From Planctomycetes bacterium UBA1146 (lineage in GTDB: Bacteria > Planctomycetota > UBA8108 > UBA1146), in the NCBI GenBank assembly GCA_002311345.1, contig DCAA01000031.1, positions 1 through 61,476 on the forward strand: DNA of 61,476 bases, in the 5' to 3' direction. Position numbers and translations under genes: made by a program. Positions 1-7,720 of this stretch are shown here, in pieces (position 1 is the stretch's first letter; each line of letters begins with the position of its first letter). Under the pieces are notes generated by a model that saw only the letters and a list, made by a program, of their open reading frames with translations, was not told where the DNA came from and ran no database searches.

Positions 1-752
1 CGGAATCCAAGATTTGTTCTGGCGCCTGTGACCATCGTCTGGAAGACACGTTGCGGTGGGAATTCCGCCCAGCGCTGGTGAGCCCACCCATCTCCAGGAG
101 GACGGCCCTCGATGGGCAAATTGGAGCAGGGTCGATCAAGGTAGTCTTCGATGCGCCATCTCCAGGGATTCTGATCGAATTCGTTACAGAGGCGAAGGGT
201 AGGTAGCGTGAGTGGTTGATCCAGGAATAGTTCGACTTCTTCACCGTCCGGGCAGTCATGAGCTTCGAGGCCGCCGGGGATCGGCAGTCCATCTTGATCC
301 AGATCACCTCCCGTGAGGCCGTCACCGTCAGGATCCTGGAGACCCGGGAAGGGAACCGCAGGTAGCACCGATGTCTCGTTGTTCATCGTGCCGAATTCCT
401 CGAAGCGAAGCAGCACTTGACTGAAGGGAGTGGCTCCGAAAAGGGGACTTGGAGGACCGCCAGTGGGGAGATCGAAGTTTCGATCTTCCATCAGTTGGTC
501 CTCTGGTATCACATTGTTCCCAGTGGTCAGCGATTCGTCATCCCATCCGGGACCTTCGAAGGCACCCGCGTTGGCATGCGGGAGGCCTTCATCCATATCT
601 TCTCCGATGATCAGAGGAACGAGCCCGGAGTTGTCGACCTGGAGTACCCCCACGACGAATGGAGCCACCAGGAAAAGAACCGATAGCGATGCGAGGAGCC
701 GAGAAGTAATTCCCAGGGTCTTCAAACCGTCAAAAATTTTCGATAATGCCAT
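1..752 (-). CDS. Probable exported multicopper oxidase, N-terminal part (runs off left edge)
   Basis: An open frame enters the window from the left edge and begins at an ATG at 752, preceded by GAGGGGG at good distance; 250 residues are visible and no stop is reached. Residues 10-37 form one hydrophobic segment (signal peptide or anchor). The rest is acidic, with a DPDGDG/DLDQDG stretch, then LRLCNEFDQNPWRW and a GWAHQRWAEFPPQ...GARTN segment. These last two resemble what I recall from the N-terminal part of large bacterial multicopper oxidases, but no copper-binding HxH lies in the visible part, so the family call is tentative. The forward frames over the same bases have no ribosome site and are shadows. 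Confidence 0.45.
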   Translation of the reverse strand, partial: MALSKIFDGLKTLGITSRLLASLSVLFLVAPFVVGVLQVDNSGLVPLIIGEDMDEGLPHANAGAFEGPGWDDESLTTGNNVIPEDQLMEDRNFDLPTGGPPSPLFGATPFSQVLLRFEEFGTMNNETSVLPAVPFPGLQDPDGDGLTGGDLDQDGLPIPGGLEAHDCPDGEEVELFLDQPLTLPTLRLCNEFDQNPWRWRIEDYLDRPCSNLPIEGRPPGDGWAHQRWAEFPPQRVFQTMVTGARTNLGF

Positions 753-1199
753 TGAGTAACCCCCTCGATGTGTTTTAGCGGGACGGTCTGGGAGTGGTTG
801 AAACTCTCGAGTCACCGATATATTGACCGAGACACACCAGAGGCGGGCCATCGGTTATCAAACACATATAAATTTAGAAACCAAATACTATTCAATCAGT
901 TCGCGGCACACTTTACCGCCAGATTCGACTCACCAGTATAACATTTGCATCTACATGTATTTAGAGGCGGTAGTCTCACATCAACCGATTTGTTTTGCAA
1001 GTTGCGGTTAGCACTGCAAAGCGTACAACAGAATACCTGTCATTTATGACTAATCTGTAATACGTAACATCACCGATGATTTGATCCGTTGTGGAAGCGT
1101 TGCAGCGACATATGCGCAGTTGCCATCTTGATTCATCATCCACAATCCGCGAGAGTGCCCCCCATCAATCCCGCCAGAACCCGTAAGAGGAGGTGAATC
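753..1199. other. AT-rich divergent intergenic region
   Basis: This 447-base stretch separates the leftward oxidase-like gene from the rightward thiol peroxidase and is the longest gap in the window. Bases about 820-1070 are clearly richer in A+T than the surrounding genes, as expected of a divergent promoter region. A short inverted repeat TTTGCA/TGCAAA lies at 994-999 and 1015-1020. I could not fix a convincing -35/-10 pair for either gene. A small forward frame at 823-1011 has no Shine-Dalgarno and is not called. Confidence 0.5.
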
Positions 1200-1718
1200 A
1201 TGTCCGAGACAAGAGCCGATGCCATCACACTCAAAGGTACGCCCTGCGATGTAAAGGGTCCCCGACTCGAGGTGGGTACGATGGCACCCGATTTTCTGCT
1301 GCAGAACTCCAACCTCGAGGAAGTCTCTCTCTCCTCCTTCGCTGACAAGGTGCTCATCATCGCAACGGTACCCTCTCTCGACACACCGGTTTGTCAGCAG
1401 GAAACGAAGCGCTTCAGCGATGACATCGCCACTAACGATTCGGTCGAGGTGGTGGTCGTCAGTGCCGACCTTCCCTTCGCCCAGAAGCGCTGGTGCGGAT
1501 CGGAAGGCATCGAGAATGTCACCACTCTCAGTTGTCATCGCTCTGGCTCCTTCGGCGAGGCATACGGGGTCCAGATTAGCAGCGGGCCTCTCGAGTGTTG
1601 TCTGGCGCGGGCGGTTTTCGTCATCGATACGGCCGGGGTCCTCACACACGTCGAGTACGTGACAGAAGTGGCGGATCAACCCGACTTCGATGCCGTGCTG
1701 AACGCTGTCACCAGCTGA
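1200..1718 (+). CDS. tpx: Thiol peroxidase (Tpx, atypical 2-Cys peroxiredoxin)
   Basis: Tpx reduces hydrogen peroxide and alkyl hydroperoxides using thioredoxin as donor. The 172-residue protein has the usual length. The peroxidatic cysteine is C65 in PSLDTPVCQQETKRF and the resolving cysteine C99 in FAQKRWCGSEG, both in the family-typical context and spacing; the GPLECCLARAVFVID strand near the C terminus also fits. AAGAGGAGGTG at about 1185-1195 is a strong ribosome site just before the ATG. It is probably a single-gene unit: the next gene begins 131 bases later with its own ribosome site. Both key positions are ordinary Cys codons here, not TGA. Confidence 0.95.
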   Translation: MSETRADAITLKGTPCDVKGPRLEVGTMAPDFLLQNSNLEEVSLSSFADKVLIIATVPSLDTPVCQQETKRFSDDIATNDSVEVVVVSADLPFAQKRWCGSEGIENVTTLSCHRSGSFGEAYGVQISSGPLECCLARAVFVIDTAGVLTHVEYVTEVADQPDFDAVLNAVTS

Positions 1719-1849
1719 GGAGATCGGCATCAGATGGTTGCGATCAGGCACCAGGATCGAGTATCACGATGACGTTCTCAGGGGAAATCGAGGCAACCGA
1801 GGATTGAAGACTCCTCCGGATCGCCTCAACACAACAAAGGGGCTCACAG

Positions 1850-2542
1850 ATGACAGATCTGAAAAAGTGTGCCGCGGAAGCACTCGGAACCTTCTACCTG
1901 TGCTTTGCCGGAATCGCCGCCATCTTGTGCGTGACGATGAACGGTTGGGGAGGCGACTCCGGTGGATTGCTCATCATCGCCATGGCTCACGGGCTGGCAC
2001 TGTCCATCGGAGTCTCGGTGACAGGAGGAATCTCCGGCGGACATCTGAATCCGGCGGTGACCATCAGCATGCTGGTGACGGGGAGGATCCAGCTGCAACT
2101 GGCGCTGAAGTACATCTTCTTCCAGATCCTCGGAGCGATGTTCGCTGCATATCTCTGCAAGGTGCTATTCGCCGGCACCGAAGTGGTGGCGGCGGCAAAC
2201 CTCGGTATTCCTCTTCCGGGTGAGGCGTTTGCCAACCCGACGACGATCATCCTCGGCGAGTTCATCCTCACCTTCCTGCTCGTCACCTCGGTGTTCGGCA
2301 CTGCCATCGACGAAAGAGGTCGAGCCGTCAAGTTCGGAGCTCTCGCCATCGGGCTGACCGTCGCCTTCGACATCCTCGCTGGCGGAGCGATCACCGGCGC
2401 CTCGATGAATCCGGCTCGCTCCCTCGGACCTGCGCTGATTCAGGGCGATTTCCAGTTCCACTGGTGTTACTGGGTGGGACCGGTACTGGGGGCCATCGCG
2501 GCGGGTCTCTTCTACGACCGGGTGCTGCTCGACAAGAAGTGA
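1850..2542 (+). CDS. MIP-family aquaporin with TIP-like selectivity filter
   Basis: A 230-residue major intrinsic protein with six predicted membrane helices and two NPA half-helices: NPA at 67-69 (GGHLNPAVT) and NPA at 187-189 (SMNPARS). It is close in length to AqpZ. Hand alignment to E. coli AqpZ puts H47, I175, A184 and R190 at the aromatic/arginine filter positions that are F, H, T and R in AqpZ. H-I-A-R is the filter reported for some plant tonoplast intrinsic proteins, a group including ammonia and urea channels, so solutes other than water may pass. The ATG follows AAAGGGG. It converges on the SDR gene 27 bases downstream. Confidence 0.9.
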   Translation: MTDLKKCAAEALGTFYLCFAGIAAILCVTMNGWGGDSGGLLIIAMAHGLALSIGVSVTGGISGGHLNPAVTISMLVTGRIQLQLALKYIFFQILGAMFAAYLCKVLFAGTEVVAAANLGIPLPGEAFANPTTIILGEFILTFLLVTSVFGTAIDERGRAVKFGALAIGLTVAFDILAGGAITGASMNPARSLGPALIQGDFQFHWCYWVGPVLGAIAAGLFYDRVLLDKK

Positions 2543-2569
2543 ATGCCAGATCACAGGCGAGAAGACAGT

Positions 2570-3391
2570 TCAGGGGGACTTGACCGGCGTCTCGGATGCA
2601 TCGCGAAAAGATGAGCCCTGCCGGGCAATCAGCCAGCGACGCAATGGTGCCGGGGTCAACCACAAAAGGACGAGCAGGGTCTTGTAGACGAGACCCGGCA
2701 CGCAGTAGATCTTGCCCTTCTCGCAGCACTCCAGTGCCTCCCGTGCGACACGGTCCGGCTCGAGCCACAGAAAACCGGGCGTCTTTGACAACAGTTCCCG
2801 GGTTCCATTCACATCATGGAACTCGGTGTGGGTAAAACCGGGACAAACTGCCGTGACATGAACACCACTGCCCTTGCATTCGAGCGAAAGGCATTCGGTG
2901 AACAGATTGAGCGCCCCCTTGACCGCTCCGTAGAGAGTGTGTCCGGCGGTTCCCGGCAAGAAACCGGCTATCGATGAGACCTGGATGATCCTGCCCTTGC
3001 CCCGTTGCTTCATCCCGGGCAGCAATCGATGGGTCAGTTCACACACCGCCGAGAACATCACCTGGATGAACTGATCGTGTCGTTGCCAGGACTGAGACAG
3101 ATAAGCGCCTGCCAGGCCATAACCTGCGTTATTGATCAACACCTCGACCTCAACACCATCCTCATCAAGAGCGGCCACCAGAGCCTCGATCGAATCAGGA
3201 TCGGCGAGATCTCTTACTTCGACACGACAGTCGATTTGATGATCGCGGGTGAGTTGCTGGGCAATCTCCTCGAGACGTTCTCGACGACGCGCTACCAGCA
3301 CCAGATCGTATCCCTGCTGCGCCAGTTGCTTCGCAAAACTGAGTCCGATTCCGGAACTGCCCCCCGTCACCAGGGCTCTCGGTCCACTCAT
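2570..3391 (-). CDS. Short-chain dehydrogenase/reductase
   Basis: A classical SDR of 273 residues. The cofactor-binding TGGSSGIG is at 9-16, NNAG at 87-90, the catalytic Ser in QVSSIAG (139-140), and Tyr154/Lys158 in YGAVK. The ARRRERL after the second strand suggests NADP rather than NAD. Residues after about 225 include a hydrophobic segment (LVYKTLLVLLWLT), as in membrane-associated SDRs acting on lipids or sterols; the substrate cannot be deduced. Its ATG overlaps the stop of the upstream gene by four bases (ATGA), so the two are co-transcribed and probably translationally coupled. Confidence 0.92.
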   Translation of the reverse strand: MSGPRALVTGGSSGIGLSFAKQLAQQGYDLVLVARRRERLEEIAQQLTRDHQIDCRVEVRDLADPDSIEALVAALDEDGVEVEVLINNAGYGLAGAYLSQSWQRHDQFIQVMFSAVCELTHRLLPGMKQRGKGRIIQVSSIAGFLPGTAGHTLYGAVKGALNLFTECLSLECKGSGVHVTAVCPGFTHTEFHDVNGTRELLSKTPGFLWLEPDRVAREALECCEKGKIYCVPGLVYKTLLVLLWLTPAPLRRWLIARQGSSFRDASETPVKSP

Positions 3392-4305
3392 CGGCCTTGC
3401 CCCTTGTCGTCGACGGTCGGTTCCCTTTTTGCCTTCTCGGCCGGCTTATAGTGACCATCGGGCAGGCGATTTGCCCAGTGATACTGCGGATCCTCGAGCA
3501 ACGCCGTGATCCACGGGTCTTTTTCACGTACCTGTTCGGCAGTGGCCAATTGCCATTCATCGGCGATCTGCCGCACCCGATCCTGATCGTCCTGGGCCCC
3601 CAGCAAAGAGGTCAACGCCCAGTAGAGGTACTCGACCGTCATGCAGGAGTAGTCGCAGGTGCGATCGTCATAATGGAACCAGGCTTTCTCGGGATAACGC
3701 CTCGGGACCGATCCGAATCGACCTCCTCGCGCACGGTCGAGACAATCACCCAGCGCCGTTCCCGGAAGTGCGCCGAAGATGCGCGGGTAAGCTTCCGAGT
3801 ATCCGGTGGTCACCAGATGAAGAACTTCCTCTATGGTGGCATCGAACTCGCCGGGGGGATTGGTCTCCTCGGCAAATTGCCCTTGCATGTAACGGTATCC
3901 GTATAGTTCCACTGATGAGCGTTCGACCCTTTCCATCTCTCTCTCGTTACGAAAAAGGATCATCGACATCGCCCGCGAAGACATCGCTTCGACCACCTTG
4001 GGGTTATCTACTTTGCCGTCTTCATCGTTGTCGAGATATTCGGCGAGCATCGCTGCGACATGACGCATCTTCTTCCTGGAAAAACCGCGGGTCGCAAGGA
4101 CATGAACCCCGAACACGGAGATGTACTGATCGAAGATGGCACCCATACCCGGGAGGCTCTCGGGAACCTTGCCAATGATCAGGTTCGGCGTCGTCAGTTT
4201 CGAGATCTGCGCCGATTGCACTGGTATCGAACTGTTGTCTGCCGTGAACACTCCTGTTCCCAGGGGATCTACCAGCAGAAACGCCAACAGAATGGTCGGG
4301 ATCAT
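3388..4305 (-). CDS. Exported protein of unknown function with an EF-hand-like loop
   Basis: Not assigned to a family I recognise. The ATG at 4305 is preferred because it follows GAGG at about 7 bases and gives a signal peptide (MIPTILLAFLLVDPLGTGVFTA); an upstream in-frame start would only add a charged, unlikely leader. The 305-residue product has an EF-hand-like loop DNDEDGKVDNPKV near residue 92 and a segment EFDATIEEVLHLVTTGYSEAYP that looks like a helix with a conserved Glu-Glu-His, but no full zinc-protease motif is present. CDYSCMTVEYLYW holds a Cys pair. It is the first gene of an ATGA-overlapping pair with the SDR enzyme. Confidence 0.75.
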   Translation of the reverse strand: MIPTILLAFLLVDPLGTGVFTADNSSIPVQSAQISKLTTPNLIIGKVPESLPGMGAIFDQYISVFGVHVLATRGFSRKKMRHVAAMLAEYLDNDEDGKVDNPKVVEAMSSRAMSMILFRNEREMERVERSSVELYGYRYMQGQFAEETNPPGEFDATIEEVLHLVTTGYSEAYPRIFGALPGTALGDCLDRARGGRFGSVPRRYPEKAWFHYDDRTCDYSCMTVEYLYWALTSLLGAQDDQDRVRQIADEWQLATAEQVREKDPWITALLEDPQYHWANRLPDGHYKPAEKAKREPTVDDKGQGR

Positions 4306-4427
4306 GTTCGCCTCAATTCCAGTGATGAAAAACCGAGGCCGATCGTAACCTACCGGCGGCACCCGGTCTCCAGAAGCCTTCCGACAGCAGTCCGTCACGA
4401 CTATCCTCCCTGGTGAAGGAGGCCTGA

Positions 4428-5030
4428 TTGCCAGTCCCGCTGATAAGATTCTGGTATCACCGCTTGTGCTCGAACCTGCATCCTCTCGATCCTCCTCGAG
4501 CCTGGAGGATCGCCCGGGGATCTCGATCCGCTGGAGATTTCCAGGTCATCCTCGAGCAACTGGGTATCCGCACTGCCATCGATCTTCGCCGGGCGAACTC
4601 GAGCGACCAGGCGGCCGGACAGATCGATTTCGACTCGCTCGGAATCGACTATCACAACCTTCACCTGCGATCCTCCGATCTGCCGCATCCACAACCGCTC
4701 ATCAAATTTATCGAACTGCTCGAAGAAGCGGAACGTCCACTGCTGCTCTATTGCAAGAGGGGTAAAGACAAGACCGGTTTCGGGTCCGCTCTCTATCGTC
4801 ACCTCGTCTGTGGAGAGAGCATCCCTGAGGCGTGGCGACAACTTCGTTTCATTCCGTTTGGACATCGTCGCCCGAAACACGAAGGACCTCATCGGTTCCG
4901 CAAGTTGATCGAGCAGGAAGCCCCTGCGGATTTACGCGCATGGATCCGGGAGGAATATCCGTCCATCTTCGAGCAGAGAGTGGCACGCGGAGATGTGGTC
5001 CCGATCACCGCCAGCGGTGAGAACCCATAG
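4428..5030 (+). CDS. Tyrosine/dual-specificity phosphatase-like protein with altered P-loop
   Basis: The start is a TTG with AAGGAGG five bases upstream. The 200-residue product has the order of bacterial Tyr_phosphatase3-type proteins: an RIARGSRSAG segment near 28-36, GIRTAIDLRRANS near 46-58, and a P-loop-like YCKRGKDKTG. Cys109 is the expected nucleophile, but the position six residues on (115), normally the invariant phosphate-binding Arg of CX5R, is Lys (codon AAG). The enzyme may be weak, altered or a non-catalytic phosphate binder. It is divergent from the EF-hand gene, with 122 bases between them. Confidence 0.75.
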   Translation: MPVPLIRFWYHRLCSNLHPLDPPRAWRIARGSRSAGDFQVILEQLGIRTAIDLRRANSSDQAAGQIDFDSLGIDYHNLHLRSSDLPHPQPLIKFIELLEEAERPLLLYCKRGKDKTGFGSALYRHLVCGESIPEAWRQLRFIPFGHRRPKHEGPHRFRKLIEQEAPADLRAWIREEYPSIFEQRVARGDVVPITASGENP

Positions 5031-5112
5031 AACCGATGACAAGGGCAGGAGCCGAGAACTCGCACTTCTCGAGGATCGCCGCATCGAGATGAACACCCAG
5101 AGATGAACCACG

Positions 5113-5154
5113 AAAAAGACGCGGAGCCCCCGGACGTTACGCCCCGGGGCTCCG
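5113..5154 (-). terminator. Rho-independent terminator (leftward)
   Basis: CGGAGCCCC at 5122-5130 pairs with GGGGCTCCG at 5146-5154 around a 15-base loop. Read leftward, the stem is followed after four bases by five T (A run 5113-5117 on the given strand). It would stop leftward transcription from the lipoprotein gene or from a small RNA in 5155-5290. In the rightward direction the nearest T run (5172-5176) is too far away for a good terminator. Confidence 0.6.
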
Positions 5155-5290
5155 GTGAGGAGGTGTTCTGGTTTTTAAGCCAGGGTCGGGGGGAATCGCC
5201 AGCCCGCCTTCGGCGCCCCCCCTTCCCATGCCCACTGATCCGGACCGAAGGCCGCATCGGACCGGGAATTTTATAACTATTAAAATTCAC
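5155..5290 (-). other. GC-rich structured intergenic stretch, possible small RNA or long 3' UTR
   Basis: Between the lipoprotein stop and the leftward terminator lies a GC-rich stretch with several self-complementary parts. On the leftward strand GGGGGG and CCCCCC flank a small GCGCC-GAA-GGCG hairpin. At the upstream end an AT-rich inverted repeat AATTTTA-N7-TAAAATT (5267-5287) contains TATAAA on the leftward strand, which could act as a -10 element. No match to SRP RNA, 6S, tmRNA or a known riboswitch was recognised. No credible frame with a ribosome site covers it. Confidence 0.3.
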
Positions 5291-5319
5291 CTGAACCGCC
5301 CTATTTGGTCTGGATCAGG

Positions 5320-6006
5320 CTATTGAAGGGGGTTGGGGATCGGGTCGCTGTCACAGGATCGGCACGAAAATCCAAAAAAACCGGCGACGGCACACTCGCT
5401 ACAGTTCGGCAACCGATCGAGGGCAACCTGTAATCGTCGGTACTGGCCCTCGGCTCGCTGGGCATCCTGCACTGACATGAAGCGAACCGTACCCACCCAG
5501 TACGTCTCGCAGACCTCACAGCGACCAGGTCGGCCGGCCTGTTTGCGACAACCTCCACAACGGATGTCAGTGGGGCCAGATTCCCCTCTCGCAAGCGCCC
5601 AGGTCAACTCGGAGAAGTACAACTGACCAGCCACAAAGCCGTGGCGACAACGAGGACAGAACTGATCCTCGCGCGCCACCTGGCGACACAAGTTGCACAG
5701 GATCGTCTCGGTATCGACCTCATGTCCGTGAGCATCGAGAGCATCATGAAACTCTCGAGATGGAACCACAAGGCCGGCGACAAGACCGTGGTCGCAGCGA
5801 TCACACCAGCCGTTTATCGGTAACGCCTCGATACAACCGGAGCAATCGGTCTCGATGAGGGAATAGGAGCGTTCACTCCCCAGCTGGCAGCTGGAGAGAA
5901 ACAAGATGAAGATCAGGGACCAGGCCGTCCGATCACTCCCGATCAGGGACAAGCGCTGAAGACCGCGCAATCGAGAACTCCCCCTGGTGTCAGATCTTGC
6001 CCACAA
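5320..6006 (-). CDS. Lipoprotein with four tandem zinc ribbons
   Basis: The longest frame gives 228 residues with a hydrophobic segment (WSLIFILFL) ending in a lipobox-like LSSC, Cys40 being the predicted lipidated residue. After it come four CxxC-x(9-12)-CxxC ribbons: C55/58/68/71, C104/107/117/120, C150/153/163/166 and C202/205/215/218. Zinc ribbons are usual in cytoplasmic nucleic-acid or chaperone proteins and odd in an exported lipoprotein. Function unknown. The ATG at 6006 overlaps the upstream gene by 64 bases; a TTG at 5952, which keeps the signal segment, is a plausible alternative start, though neither has a strong ribosome site. Confidence 0.7.
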   Translation of the reverse strand: MWARSDTRGSSRLRGLQRLSLIGSDRTAWSLIFILFLSSCQLGSERSYSLIETDCSGCIEALPINGWCDRCDHGLVAGLVVPSREFHDALDAHGHEVDTETILCNLCRQVAREDQFCPRCRHGFVAGQLYFSELTWALARGESGPTDIRCGGCRKQAGRPGRCEVCETYWVGTVRFMSVQDAQRAEGQYRRLQVALDRLPNCSECAVAGFFGFSCRSCDSDPIPNPLQ

Positions 6007-7004
6007 TCGGGGAATGGACTGTCCGGACTTGCACCGCCGCCAAAGATGAAGGTGAGCAAGAAGATGGCATCCCCCAGGTCAACATTGTTGTCGTCGTTGC
6101 TATCGAGTGCCATGAGGCAATCGACGGCGCCACTGGCAAACAGGTATGTCAGCAGGAAAATGGGATCGGAAATATCGATGCCATTGTCCTGGTTGGTATC
6201 ACCACGGACAAAATCAGGCGAAGGAGGGGGTGGAGGATCGGCGACCGTGATGCAATCGGTGCAAGTGGAAGTATCGGAACCACCTACATTGGTGGCGGTC
6301 AAGGTTATCGTGTAAACCCCCGCGCTCGTGTAGGTATGGGCTGGACTCTGCGAGGTGGAGCCGTTGCTGTCGCCGAAATCCCAGGACCAGGAATCGACGA
6401 TGCCTGTCGAGGTGTCGGTGAAGACGACATCGAGCGGATGGTCGCCACTGGTCACATCGATGGAGAAACTGGCCGTCGGAACTGGTGGCGGTCCACCTGC
6501 ATCGACGCTACCGCTAACACCGCTGAAGTTGGTCGGAGTATTGGCTGCGACGATCAATTGCCCGGTTGCCAGGTCCTTCTGGATCGACATCACACCATCG
6601 ATGGGCAACGCGGGGGTCGGATAAGTCCAGGCGTCATAGACGAACCAGGTGACGGTATCACCGGAGACTGCCATGAAATTGTCGGGCAGGATGTAATCGG
6701 GGGTGGGAGCTCCAGGCAAGTTAGCGAATCCCTGGGTAGCGATGAGGAGATGAGCGAAAGAAGTAGAGCCCGTCAGGTTCTCGGGGAAGACAAATTCGGC
6801 AAGCGTTGCGCTGCTGCGGATCCACTTGTTGGCCATGATGATCTCATTGGAAGACGCCATCGGCACGTGCAGTTCCACGAACTGGATCGTGCCATCGAAG
6901 TTGGAGTACAGTTCGTTGATGTCCCAGAGGTGCCCTCCCGCAATCACGGGAGCGCCGCTGGTAAACAAGCAGACACACAAGATCAGATATGAAACACGGA
7001 TCAT
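5943..7004 (-). CDS. Secreted PKD-domain protein with C-terminal dockerin-like module
   Basis: The ATG at 7004 (GAGG upstream) starts a signal peptide and was chosen over an in-frame codon 210 bases upstream that lies inside the next gene. Of 353 residues, 1-23 are the signal peptide; 24-165 an uncharacterised domain; 178-255 a PKD-like beta sandwich with its WDFGD motif; a Pro-rich linker; and 265-353 two F-hand repeats (DTNQDNGIDISDPI and DSNDDNNVDLGDAI), each followed by a hydrophobic LLTYLF-type helix, with Cys296 between repeats and C334, C346, C352 after. The module recurs on four other proteins in this window. Likely extracellular or surface-bound. Confidence 0.85.
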   Translation of the reverse strand: MIRVSYLILCVCLFTSGAPVIAGGHLWDINELYSNFDGTIQFVELHVPMASSNEIIMANKWIRSSATLAEFVFPENLTGSTSFAHLLIATQGFANLPGAPTPDYILPDNFMAVSGDTVTWFVYDAWTYPTPALPIDGVMSIQKDLATGQLIVAANTPTNFSGVSGSVDAGGPPPVPTASFSIDVTSGDHPLDVVFTDTSTGIVDSWSWDFGDSNGSTSQSPAHTYTSAGVYTITLTATNVGGSDTSTCTDCITVADPPPPPSPDFVRGDTNQDNGIDISDPIFLLTYLFASGAVDCLMALDSNDDNNVDLGDAIFLLTFIFGGGASPDSPFPDCGQDLTPGGVLDCAVFSACP

Positions 7005-7098
7005 CGATGGCCTCGATTCCTCACGAAAAACCGACCCAGAACCCAAGTCTGAGCAGAATACAATAATATCATCGAGGATATCGCTATCAGGCGGCTGA

Positions 7099-7611
7099 TC
7101 AAGAATTCTGTGGATCACTAGATGCGCCATAACGAAGTTCCAGGGAAACTGCGGAAATGGCCGGTATCGGCTCTCCTGAGGGCCATGAGACGATATATAG
7201 TCGATCGAAGACATGTCCAGGAACCCACGCCTGACCCGAGATCTTCTGGGTACCGCTGACCTTGCCGCCTACCGCCGCGACGAACAGAGGCACTGTATTC
7301 TGGTGGCCACAGATCACCACGCATTGACCTGCGCTGACCCCGGAAAGGGCAGCTCGCCAGGCGGGTGAGTCCTCTGCAGCAATAGTCTCGATCTCGCACC
7401 CTACTGCTGCAGCGAGAGGCTCGATGGTTTCACGAGTTCGGCGATATTCGGTGCAGAGCAAACGAGTGACCGACACCCCACAAAGAAGCCTCGCCAGCGT
7501 CTTGGCTCGTTCCTTGCCCTTGGCATCGAGAGATGGGTCGCTCCCCGCGTCTTTCTCGGCATGACGCAGAACCATCAAGGTGCAGATACCTGTCTTGGGT
7601 GCGTCACTCAT
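7099..7611 (-). CDS. SixA-like histidine phosphatase
   Basis: A small (170 residues) histidine-phosphatase-superfamily protein. The phospho-accepting His17 lies in VLRHAEK, the RHxE form typical of SixA-like phosphohistidine phosphatases and short family members; TEYRRTRET supplies the second Arg and VVICGHQNT the second catalytic His. The ATG at 7611 is preferred because GGAGG precedes it at standard distance; a longer in-frame reading has no such site. It follows phnY by about 110 bases on the same strand but need not be part of that pathway. The substrate (phosphohistidine protein or small phosphoester) cannot be told from sequence. Confidence 0.85.
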   Translation of the reverse strand: MSDAPKTGICTLMVLRHAEKDAGSDPSLDAKGKERAKTLARLLCGVSVTRLLCTEYRRTRETIEPLAAAVGCEIETIAAEDSPAWRAALSGVSAGQCVVICGHQNTVPLFVAAVGGKVSGTQKISGQAWVPGHVFDRLYIVSWPSGEPIPAISAVSLELRYGASSDPQNS

Positions 7612-7720
7612 CGAAGCCTCCACCGTAAAGGATCCCGTTCCTACGCGACCGCAACAACCCGCTACCGAACAAAAATGATGAGAGTCCACCCCACCCTCTC
7701 GTTAAACAGTCACAGAATAG

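Noticed and set aside
417..759. Two small forward frames at the left edge
   Set aside because: They lie opposite a long leftward open frame that has a start, a ribosome site and a signal segment; neither forward frame has a ribosome site.
823..1011. Small forward frame in the AT-rich gap
   Set aside because: Non-ATG start, no Shine-Dalgarno, and composition typical of a promoter region.
1200..1718. Selenocysteine form of thiol peroxidase
   Set aside because: Both redox positions are normal Cys codons; no in-frame TGA is present.
4889..5290. 133-residue leftward frame
   Set aside because: It overlaps the phosphatase gene and the terminator hairpin, has no ribosome site and an Arg/Pro/Ser-rich, protein-unlike composition.
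5155..5290. SRP RNA, 6S RNA or a riboswitch
   Set aside because: The SRP domain IV sequence and known riboswitch cores are not present; only generic GC-rich pairing is seen.
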